Assembly (NCBI GenBank): GCA_030428705.1
Contig: JAUIDI010000010.1
Coordinates: 49,500 to 113,499, forward strand
Reading direction: 5' to 3'
Length of the DNA: 64,000 nt
DNA from: Bacteroidia bacterium
GTDB taxonomy: Bacteria; Bacteroidota; Bacteroidia; Flavobacteriales; Flavobacteriaceae
Positions 50,932 to 59,269 of the stretch are shown here, piece after piece; position 1 is the stretch's first letter; each line of letters begins with the position of its first letter. A program made the position numbers and the translations under genes. Below the pieces are notes generated by a model, which was not told the DNA's origin, searched no databases, and was given only the letters and a program-made list of their open reading frames with translations.

Positions 50932-52206
50932 CTAACTGCTTTTTGTCAATATGCCCTCTTTTAAAATCCCTCCGAAGTTGTACATATCCTCATAAGAACA
51001 ATAAAAAGGTGCCGGGGCCAAACGAATGGCATTAGGCTCGCGCCAATCGGTTATTACCCCTTGTTTCATCAAATAATCAAAGAGTGTTCTGCCTTGCCCA
51101 TGAAGAAGGACCGATAATTGGCAACCACGGTCTTTGGGGGTTATTATTTCAAAGGAACCCCCGACCTCTTTATCTACTTCGAGGAGAACATATTCAAGGT
51201 AAGCGACGATGGTATCACGCTTTCGGATCAATGCATCAATTCCGACTTCTTCGAACATTTGCAACGATGCCAAATAGGGTGCCAAAGAAAGTACTGGCGG
51301 ATTGCTTATTTGCCATGCATCTGCCGTTTGCATGGGTTCGAATTCAGGTTTCATCAAAAAGCGGGTATCTTTTTTGGTGCCCCACCACCCTTCAAATCTT
51401 GGAATATCATCTTTTCCCAAATGTGCTTCATGAACGAAAACGCCAGAAGCATTCCCCGGCCCGCTATTCATATATTTATAACTGCACCAGGCAGCGAAAT
51501 CCACCTTCCAGTCATGAAGTTTCAATTCAATATTACCTACCGCATGCGCCAAATCCCAACCAACCATGGCTCCGACCTTTTTTCCTGCTTCCGTTATGCG
51601 TTTCATATCGAAGACTTGGCCATTGTAGTAATTGACCCCTCCGATAAGGACAAGGGCAAGCTCGTCGCCCACCTCCTCGATTTTGTCAAGTATATCCTCC
51701 GTGTGCCAAAAATGTTCTCCCGGCCTTTTCTTTAGTTCGACTATGGCGTGCGAAGGGTCAAGCCCGTGGAACCTGACTTGGCTTTGTAGCATATACTGAT
51801 CTGACGGAAACGCTTTTTCCTCACATATAATTTTGTAACGTTTTGCGGTCGGACGATAAAACGAGACCATCAGCAGGTGCAGGTTCACAGAAAGTGTATT
51901 CATAACCGATACTTCTTTCGGCTCTCCACCCACCACTTTGGCCAACGGTGCGGCCAGTCTTTCATGGTAGTCCCACCAAGGCTTTTCGGCTTCGAAATGA
52001 CCTTCTACGGCCAATGCCGCCCAGTCGTCCATTATTTCGTCGACAAATTTTCGGGTACGTTTGGGCTGAAGACCAAGGGAATTTCCTGTAAAATAAATAA
52101 CGTCCTCGCCATCTATCTTAGGGAAATGGAATTCGTTACGATATTTGCCGAGTTCATCGGTTGCATCCAATTGTCGTGCAAATGACAACGTATTTTCAAA
52201 TCGCAT
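50932..52206 (-). CDS. kynU: Kynureninase
   Basis: YFTGNSLGLQPKRTRKFVDEIMDDWAALAVEGHF; GWDLAHAVGNIELKLHDWKVDFAAWCSYKYMNSGPG (PLP Lys). Confidence 0.96.
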   Translation of the reverse strand: MRFENTLSFARQLDATDELGKYRNEFHFPKIDGEDVIYFTGNSLGLQPKRTRKFVDEIMDDWAALAVEGHFEAEKPWWDYHERLAAPLAKVVGGEPKEVSVMNTLSVNLHLLMVSFYRPTAKRYKIICEEKAFPSDQYMLQSQVRFHGLDPSHAIVELKKRPGEHFWHTEDILDKIEEVGDELALVLIGGVNYYNGQVFDMKRITEAGKKVGAMVGWDLAHAVGNIELKLHDWKVDFAAWCSYKYMNSGPGNASGVFVHEAHLGKDDIPRFEGWWGTKKDTRFLMKPEFEPMQTADAWQISNPPVLSLAPYLASLQMFEEVGIDALIRKRDTIVAYLEYVLLEVDKEVGGSFEIITPKDRGCQLSVLLHGQGRTLFDYLMKQGVITDWREPNAIRLAPAPFYCSYEDMYNFGGILKEGILTKSS

Positions 52207-52272
52207 ACAATAAATTTATCCCAAAATTACAACTTCACCAGCGATATTCTGAAGGGTTTTTCGAAGTGTGGA

Positions 52273-52755
52273 TCATTGAATACGCATTTCGCTAATGTGC
52301 TTTTTGAACCCCATTTTTTCATAGGCCCGTATGGCTGAAAGATTATTCTCATAAACCGTTAAACGTATTTCTTTCAATCCTTTGACTTGAGCCCAATCCT
52401 TTAATTTTTCAATGATTTTGGCATTTACCCCTTTCCCCCTGAATTCGGGGTCCACATACATAAGGCCGAGATAGGCATAGGTCTTATGGTCCAAATAATG
52501 TCGCGCCTCTTTTTCCATACCGATTCCACAACCGATCGGTCGACCATCGACTTCAGCAATGAGCAGGATAGCTTGCCCATTCGACATCAGCTTTTTAATA
52601 TCATAATAAGATACAGGGTCTTTTGCTATCGTTGGATCATATTGACGTTCCCAAGTGACGACTCCTTGTTGAAACTCAAGTAGGGTTTGCACATCTTCGG
52701 GCCGAGCCTCACGTATCAGAATATCTTGTTCGAGCATGAAAATATTTAAAGACAA
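52273..52755 (-). CDS. GNAT-family N-acetyltransferase
   Basis: LGLMYVDPEFRGKGVNAKIIEKLKDWA...LTVYENNLSAIRAYEKMGF. Confidence 0.9.
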   Translation of the reverse strand: MSLNIFMLEQDILIREARPEDVQTLLEFQQGVVTWERQYDPTIAKDPVSYYDIKKLMSNGQAILLIAEVDGRPIGCGIGMEKEARHYLDHKTYAYLGLMYVDPEFRGKGVNAKIIEKLKDWAQVKGLKEIRLTVYENNLSAIRAYEKMGFKKHISEMRIQ

Positions 52756-52795
52756 AAGATAGCATATAAATCTATATTTTTGAAAAAATCAGGGT

Positions 52796-53437
52796 ATGCA
52801 CTTTTTATCACCTTTACTGGAAGCGTACATTCAGGAACATTCAGAAGAAGAGCCGAAAATTCTACAAGAACTTACCCGCGAGACCCATTTAAAAGTTCTT
52901 CGCCCCCGGATGTTGACCGGGCATTTTCAGGGTAGGGTTTTAAGTATGTTATCAAAGATAATCAACCCAAAAACTATTCTCGAAATAGGCACCTATACAG
53001 GATATTCAGCCATCTGCCTGGCCGAGGGACTTCAAAAAGACGGCCGATTGCACACCATTGATATCAATGAGGAATTGACCGAACTGCAACGCAAATATTT
53101 TGACCTAAGTGGATTTGGAGCCCAAATCGTTCAGCATTCGGGCAACGCCCTTGACATCATACCCAAATTGGAAGTCACATTCGACTTAATTTTTATCGAT
53201 GCCGAAAAAATGGAATATGCCAAATATTTGGAAGCCATTGTTCAAAAGACAACATCGGGAAGCATCATTTTATCCGATAATGTACTTTGGTCGGGCAAGG
53301 TCGTGGAGCCATTAGATCCAAAGGATAAGGCCACAAAAGCCGTTTTGGATTACAATAAAAAATTAAGGGAAGACCAACGGTTTGAAACGGTTTTGTTACC
53401 CATTAGGGATGGTCTAACCATAAGTAGGGTACGATGA
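52796..53437 (+). CDS. O-methyltransferase (class I SAM-dependent)
   Basis: ILEIGTYTGYSAICLAEGL, TIDINEEL, LIFIDAEKMEYAKYLE, DNVLWSGKV. Confidence 0.93.
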   Translation: MHFLSPLLEAYIQEHSEEEPKILQELTRETHLKVLRPRMLTGHFQGRVLSMLSKIINPKTILEIGTYTGYSAICLAEGLQKDGRLHTIDINEELTELQRKYFDLSGFGAQIVQHSGNALDIIPKLEVTFDLIFIDAEKMEYAKYLEAIVQKTTSGSIILSDNVLWSGKVVEPLDPKDKATKAVLDYNKKLREDQRFETVLLPIRDGLTISRVR

Positions 53438-53975
53438 GCTGTTTGTACAATAGATAGACGAACAAAGCAGAAGCTATTCCGACCAATGCGCCAACAATAA
53501 TATCAATTGGGTAGTGTACTCCAACATAGATTCTACTCGTAGCAAAAAGTATGGGCCAGGTATAAAAGAGCCAAGACCATTTTACCGTTCGCCTTAAAAA
53601 CAAGTATACCAGGGTCGTAATCGAAAACGAACTGGACGCATGGCCCGAGAAAAAACTGAAACTGGTGGGACTTTTGACAATACGGATCAATGTATTTATT
53701 TCTTCATTGTTGTTCGGTCTGATCCTGGCAACCGTTTCTTTGGTCAGGTCAGTCAAGGTAGTGATGAAAAGTGCCAAAAATAATACGGTGCCCAAAACAG
53801 CAAAAGCCTTCTTTGAATGGAACTTTTTAAAAAAAAGAAAAATGAAAAAGGCAAGTAACGGGATCCAATGATTAAAATTGGTGATGGCCGACCAAAAGGC
53901 ATCATACTTTTCTATGCCGAGTCCGTTAAGGTAGATAAAGGTTTCCCGATCCCATTCGAGTATCTCTTCGAGCAT
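53403..53975 (-). CDS. PAP2-superfamily phosphatase
   Basis: KETVARIRPN, SFSFFSGHASSSF, ATSRIYVGVHYPIDIIVGA. Confidence 0.93.
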   Translation of the reverse strand: MLEEILEWDRETFIYLNGLGIEKYDAFWSAITNFNHWIPLLAFFIFLFFKKFHSKKAFAVLGTVLFLALFITTLTDLTKETVARIRPNNNEEINTLIRIVKSPTSFSFFSGHASSSFSITTLVYLFLRRTVKWSWLFYTWPILFATSRIYVGVHYPIDIIVGALVGIASALFVYLLYKQLIVPYLWLDHP

Positions 53976-53979
53976 AATC

Positions 53980-54321
53980 TCATGACCCTCTTTTTATCGT
54001 TCCGGTAACATCGTCAACATTTTTTTTCACATCGTCAAAACCTGTCTTAATATCATTGCCGATACCCGAAGTGAGGTTGCTTTTGACATCGTTGATATCT
54101 TTTTTGATATCGTCGACGATCTTGGTATCGATCCCTTGCTTTTCGGCACTCCTTTGAATTTCTTGCTTGATATCCTCGGTCGCATCTTTCAATTGCCGCA
54201 TCCCCTTGCCCAGCCCTTTGGCTATGCCTGGAATCTTATCGGCACCGAAAACCATGACCACGATGAACATGATAAAGAATATCTCTCCACCGCTGATAAA
54301 CAAAAATTGGGTCAAATACAT
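53980..54321 (-). CDS. tatA: Sec-independent protein translocase TatA/E
   Basis: FIMFIVVMVFGADKIPGIAKGLGKGMRQLKDATEDIKQEI. Confidence 0.9.
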   Translation of the reverse strand: MYLTQFLFISGGEIFFIMFIVVMVFGADKIPGIAKGLGKGMRQLKDATEDIKQEIQRSAEKQGIDTKIVDDIKKDINDVKSNLTSGIGNDIKTGFDDVKKNVDDVTGTIKRGS

Positions 54322-54359
54322 GATACAAATATAATGAAGTTTGAAACAGCGAAATAAAA

Positions 54360-54388
54360 AAGTCCTAGTAATACGATTACTAGGACTT
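54360..54388 (-). terminator. Terminator downstream of the M1 peptidase gene
   Basis: Perfect stem AAGTCCTAGTAAT-ACG-ATTACTAGGACTT with poly-A on + strand (U-tract on - transcript). Confidence 0.85.
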
Positions 54389-54407
54389 CATATCTTTCAT
54401 TTTAATT

Positions 54408-56711
54408 CTATCCTTTTATATTTTCCTTGAATTTATCGAAATCGGAGTTCTCTTCTTTTTTAGGCCATGAATTGTTGGTTACGTCGATATCGGCAGTCTC
54501 GGCTTTCGGGTCGACTATAATACCTGTCAATTCTTTTTCAGAGGAAATAACCACACTTACCTCCTTGTCGCTTTTTCTCCATATTTCAGGTGGATAGGTA
54601 ATGTTCTCCGTACTTCCATCGGCATAGGTGTATTCTACGATCAATGGCATCGGAATTCCACCGGGTTTGTCATACGTGACCTCATAAAAATATTTAGGCT
54701 CCTTGACATTTCTTCGTTCTTCGGCCGTCATATTGTCCATCATGAACTCTTTCAAGGTCTTCGAAGTCTCGGAAGGGGATTTACCTTTCAAACTTTCATC
54801 AAAATCTTCACTGCCCTCTTCGGCCAAATATACCAATGGGGGTAGATCGGCTTCCGTCAGATTGCGTGCTGCCATATACTCTTCCATCCTTTTTGTAGGC
54901 TTGTTCGACACGTAATATTTTTTGATTCCTTTCACCCCGATATCGACATAGTCGGTGGTATAAAACCAACCTCTCCAATACCAATCAAGATCTACCGCCG
55001 AAGCATCTTCCATAGTTCGGAAGAAATCCTCGGGAGTAGGGTGTTTAAACATCCATCGTTTTGAATACGTCTTGAATGCATGATCGAACAATTCCCTTCC
55101 CATGACCGTCTCACGAAGAATGTTCAAAGCGGTCGCCGGTTTTCCATAGGCATTCGGGCCTAATTGATATACATTTTCCGGGTTTGACATAATCGGTGAA
55201 ATCGTACTTTGATCCCCGCTCATATAGGGTACTATCTTTGATGGGTCGCCCCTTCTTGATGGGTATGCATCATTGGGTGCGATTGCTTCGGGATATGCCT
55301 CACCAAATTCTTGCTCGGCCATATATTGCATAAAGGTATCAAGTCCTTCGTCCATCCAACCCCATTGACGTTCATCCGAGTTTACGATCATCGGGAAGAA
55401 GTTATGCCCCACTTCGTGGATTATTACACTCATCATTCCGTACTTGACCCTATCGGAATATGTTCCGTCTTCATTGGGCCTGCCGTAGTTCCAACAGATC
55501 ATCGGGTATTCCATCCCCTGATTTTTGGCATGTACTGAAATTGCCTTCGGATACGGATAATCGAAGGTATGTGACGAATACGATTTCAAGGTATGTGCCA
55601 CGACCTTTGTAGAGTATTCTTCCCAAAGTGGATTTCCTTCTTTTGGATACAACGACACGGCCATCACGTCACGATTGCCCATTTTGACCGCCTGCATGTC
55701 CCAAATAAACTTTCGTGAAGTCGCAAAAGCGTAATCACGAACATTTTCGGCTCTGAACTTCCATGTTTTTTTCTTATCAGAAAATCCTTTTTCGGCCTTT
55801 TCGGCTTCTGCTTGGGTTACAATGATTACCGGTTTGTCGTACGATTTCTTAGCCTTTTCATAACGGCTCATCATTTCTTTTGAAAACACCTCTTTTCTAT
55901 TCTGTAAGGTTCCGGTAGCGTCAAGCACGTGGTCTGCGGGTACTGTAATGTTCACATCATAATCACCGAAAACCAAAGCGAATTCGCCATTGCCCCAAAA
56001 CTGATGGTTCTGCCATCCTTCAACATCATTGTACACGCACATTCTTGGAAAAAATTGGGCGATTACATAAGCGCGGTTGCCGTCTTTGAACTCTTCATAG
56101 CCCGATCTGGCCCTATCGACGGTATGATCGGGAATGTTATAATTCCATTTGATCGAAAAAGATACTTGATCCTTGCTTTTAAGAGGTTGCGGCAAATTGA
56201 TACGCATCATCGTAAAATTGATCGTGTAGGACATCGGATTGCCGGAAGCATCCTTTACATGCTCGATAATAAAACCGCCGTCGAACGGTTCGCCCATGTA
56301 TTTACCTGCAAATGCACCCGGTTGTTCGGCCAAGGGTACACCATTACCATTTTTCAAACGGGCCTTGGAATCTTTGGTTCTGATATTTTGATCCAACTGT
56401 ACCCATAAAAACTCAAGGTCATCAGGGGAGTTGTTAATATAGGTGATCGTCTCTTCACCATAAAGCCTATGGTTCTTGTCGTCGAGCTCGACATCAATTT
56501 TATAATTCGCTTGCTGTTGATAGTAGTCGGGGCCTGGGGCACCGGAAGCCGAACGATACGTGTTAGGGGATGCAAATTCTTCATAAAGCTGTTTGAACTT
56601 GCTCTGGTTGGTATGGCCCGGTTCTTTTTCTTTGGGAGCTTCCTCTTGTGCCCAAGCTGTGTAGGCGAACAAGAAAAGAACGGAAGCAAAACAATACTTG
56701 ATCTTATTCAT
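54408..56711 (-). CDS. Secreted M1-family metallopeptidase
   Basis: HEVGHNFFPMIVNSDERQWGWMDEGLDTF zinc motif HExxH..E; signal peptide. Confidence 0.93.
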   Translation of the reverse strand: MNKIKYCFASVLFLFAYTAWAQEEAPKEKEPGHTNQSKFKQLYEEFASPNTYRSASGAPGPDYYQQQANYKIDVELDDKNHRLYGEETITYINNSPDDLEFLWVQLDQNIRTKDSKARLKNGNGVPLAEQPGAFAGKYMGEPFDGGFIIEHVKDASGNPMSYTINFTMMRINLPQPLKSKDQVSFSIKWNYNIPDHTVDRARSGYEEFKDGNRAYVIAQFFPRMCVYNDVEGWQNHQFWGNGEFALVFGDYDVNITVPADHVLDATGTLQNRKEVFSKEMMSRYEKAKKSYDKPVIIVTQAEAEKAEKGFSDKKKTWKFRAENVRDYAFATSRKFIWDMQAVKMGNRDVMAVSLYPKEGNPLWEEYSTKVVAHTLKSYSSHTFDYPYPKAISVHAKNQGMEYPMICWNYGRPNEDGTYSDRVKYGMMSVIIHEVGHNFFPMIVNSDERQWGWMDEGLDTFMQYMAEQEFGEAYPEAIAPNDAYPSRRGDPSKIVPYMSGDQSTISPIMSNPENVYQLGPNAYGKPATALNILRETVMGRELFDHAFKTYSKRWMFKHPTPEDFFRTMEDASAVDLDWYWRGWFYTTDYVDIGVKGIKKYYVSNKPTKRMEEYMAARNLTEADLPPLVYLAEEGSEDFDESLKGKSPSETSKTLKEFMMDNMTAEERRNVKEPKYFYEVTYDKPGGIPMPLIVEYTYADGSTENITYPPEIWRKSDKEVSVVISSEKELTGIIVDPKAETADIDVTNNSWPKKEENSDFDKFKENIKG

Positions 56712-56773
56712 TTTTTGTGTGATTTTAAAAGCTGCGAAAAATAACAGTTTTTTAAGGAATTGTTAATATACTG

Positions 56774-57295
56774 TTACAAGTTTAACATTCCTTTAGTATC
56801 TGATTTGATGAGGACGAAACTCTTTTTCTTTTCGTTTATCTTGAAGTGTACCACATTTTGTTGTTCATCGAAGAGGTCGGTAAGTATTTCATTTTGAATC
56901 TGGATCGACTTTATTTTATCCATACCGATTTTCGGAATCTCAAGGTAGCATATCATCACATCGACATCATATTTTTTGCCTAAAAACTGATATTCGGTGA
57001 CTTTTCCGTCAATTTCGAACAACAGTTTTGCCTTAAAATATTTTTCCAGATATTCATCGGCCGATTTCGATTCGCTAGCGGTACCTAGTTGTGCTTTCAG
57101 GCCATAGCGTTCGTCCAACAATTTTTCCATATCATCGATAAAAACGCGGGTGGTAATCTGTAGGGCATCATCCTTTTCCGAATAAACGACATGAGTTACG
57201 CTCAGATAGAATTTATGGACAGCGGTAAAAGCGAGTAACGGCAACACCAGAACCAACAAACTTTTCTTAAAGGTCTTCATAGAAACATTTTTCAC
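56774..57295 (-). CDS. DUF6702-like secreted protein
   Basis: KFYLSVTHVVYSEKDDALQITTRVFIDDMEKLL. Confidence 0.7.
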   Translation of the reverse strand: MKNVSMKTFKKSLLVLVLPLLAFTAVHKFYLSVTHVVYSEKDDALQITTRVFIDDMEKLLDERYGLKAQLGTASESKSADEYLEKYFKAKLLFEIDGKVTEYQFLGKKYDVDVMICYLEIPKIGMDKIKSIQIQNEILTDLFDEQQNVVHFKINEKKKSFVLIKSDTKGMLNL

Positions 57296-57393
57296 ACCGC
57301 TAAAATAAGCAATTGCCTTGCCAAAGCTAAGCTAAGATCAGGCCACAACTTCGATCATGGAGTCCGATCGGCACCTGTGCTCGGCTAAAAGTT

Positions 57394-58194
57394 TTACTCT
57401 TTCACATTATCGTCAAGGTCGTTGTTCTCACGATACGCGATACTACGCTTCCGCATATAGTCCCAAATCTTAAAACGGTCATGGGTATCGACCGTGGACT
57501 GAAAAATGGAATCGATCTCGCAGAAATACATAAAATCGGAAATCTTTTCTTCCGGAATCTGAAAATCAATCCTGAACAACGAGTCAGCGTACATTTCACG
57601 TACCCGTTGGGTACGGGCATACGTATTATTTCTTGCAACCCGACCTTTCAGCATTTTTGTGCGTCCGGAAATTCCGTTCAAAATCGGATTCAAAGGTAAC
57701 AGACCCCTCCCCGATGTTGCCTCGAACAATTGTCGCTCGGCCATGGTCGGCACCTTTACATAAGCATTCGGCAAACCCAAGGTAGAGGCGGTTACCACTT
57801 CTTCATCCGTACCGATGCGTTCAACATCCCTTGACATATTACCGGTCAAGTTATAGGGCATGATCACCACTTCATCGAGCTCGGTCAATGCTTCCTCCAA
57901 AGGTATCGACAACATTTTGCTTTTTAGCATATCGGCGCTCACTACGATTTCCTTCCTTTTGAATTGGACCGCCGAAAAAACAATGGTGTCGTTCAAATTG
58001 GCCGATATGGAGAAAAATCCGTTTTCGTCGGTAATCGTTGCCCGTTGTATGGTCGTATTCAGAACGTGTGTGGCGGCCACATCGCCATCGGTACTATAGA
58101 CGCGGCCCTCAAGCCTACCTGATAACAAGGTTTGCCCACTCAAAGAAGTGGAAAACAAAATAACAACTAACGGAAGTACTTTACTTTTCGTCAT
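57394..58194 (-). CDS. Secreted protein with carboxypeptidase-like regulatory domain
   Basis: LEGRVYSTDGDVAATHVLNTTIQRATITDENGFFSISANLNDTIVFSAVQFKRKEI. Confidence 0.8.
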   Translation of the reverse strand: MTKSKVLPLVVILFSTSLSGQTLLSGRLEGRVYSTDGDVAATHVLNTTIQRATITDENGFFSISANLNDTIVFSAVQFKRKEIVVSADMLKSKMLSIPLEEALTELDEVVIMPYNLTGNMSRDVERIGTDEEVVTASTLGLPNAYVKVPTMAERQLFEATSGRGLLPLNPILNGISGRTKMLKGRVARNNTYARTQRVREMYADSLFRIDFQIPEEKISDFMYFCEIDSIFQSTVDTHDRFKIWDYMRKRSIAYRENNDLDDNVKE

Positions 58195-58924
58195 CTAGGG
58201 TTTCACGAAAGTTCTTGCTTTGCGTAACCAAAAAATCGATCAACTGAAATTCGTGATCTTGTCTTAGCAATTCCTGTTCGGGCGACTGTGCATCGCAATA
58301 GACCAAAAAGGCATCGATTTTGTCTTGGGGTATTTTCAGGTCGAGTACAAAAAAAGCATCATCATAAACATGTCGGAGTACTTCGCTCACCTTTAATTTG
58401 GGACCTGATGTAGCTTTTTCTTTGTTGGTTTTCAACAATACCTTAAAAATGTTCTTAAGGTTCAGGCCATCACGCAGAATGTTTCCTGTACGCGGCATGG
58501 CGATATTTTCGACTTCCGTAGATCGATCTTGTTCGTATTCAAATTCTTTTAGCTCTTCATTCTTGACCTGAATAAAGCGTTCAGGGTCATCGGGAGTTAC
58601 CACGACTTCGTCCAATTGGGTCACTTTTTCGTTCACTTCGACTACAAGTCGGTTCTTTTGAAGAATGTCGTTCGTAATCTTGACGACCATCAATTGATAG
58701 TTGACCGCGGTAAAGGCCAATTCGTCACCTTCTTTGACGGCAATTGCAAATTCACCCCTATCATTGGTTACGGTACCGGCCTCTGAAGTAACATTGATGA
58801 CATTCTCATTGGGCACACTTATATTTCTGTAGAGTACCTGGCCTCGAAGCAAACGACGGTCGTCATCTTGTGCGTATGAACATACGGTACAAACCAAAAA
58901 TAAAAGGAGTAGTAATCGTCTCAT
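58181..58924 (-). CDS. Secreted protein with carboxypeptidase-like regulatory domain (paralogue of the neighbour)
   Basis: LRGQVLYRNISVPNENVINVTSEAGTVTNDRGEFAIAVKEGDELAFTAVNYQ; stop overlaps next start by 14 nt. Confidence 0.8.
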   Translation of the reverse strand: MRRLLLLLFLVCTVCSYAQDDDRRLLRGQVLYRNISVPNENVINVTSEAGTVTNDRGEFAIAVKEGDELAFTAVNYQLMVVKITNDILQKNRLVVEVNEKVTQLDEVVVTPDDPERFIQVKNEELKEFEYEQDRSTEVENIAMPRTGNILRDGLNLKNIFKVLLKTNKEKATSGPKLKVSEVLRHVYDDAFFVLDLKIPQDKIDAFLVYCDAQSPEQELLRQDHEFQLIDFLVTQSKNFRETLDDEK

Positions 58925-59269
58925 GTATTATAAAGTTCTGGTTGATAAAGAAAATACAAGTTAAGCCGATAAAAAAAACGAAGCCACTAAACTTTTGTTA
59001 ATTTGTTTTTCGCAGGATTTTTTCCCCGCCATCAACGGTCATAAGATTCTATTCTAATGGTATGGCCGTTTGTCGAAGATTCTGATCACTTCACCCATGG
59101 ATAGCTATATTTTAGTGCTGAACACTAGGTAAATGCATAGATAATTTTATTTTTGTTTAGTTTGGTTTTTAAGGGCAACCCGTTTGTTTTTGGCTGTTCG
59201 CAAAACCACAAAACCACTTGGTTTTTCGACAAGTATCCGTTCGACCACTACTTTCTAAACAAGTAAGCT

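Noticed and set aside
40893-52206. A contiguous kynurenine degradation operon
   Set aside because: kmo and kynU are separated by ~9 kb of unrelated genes in both orientations.
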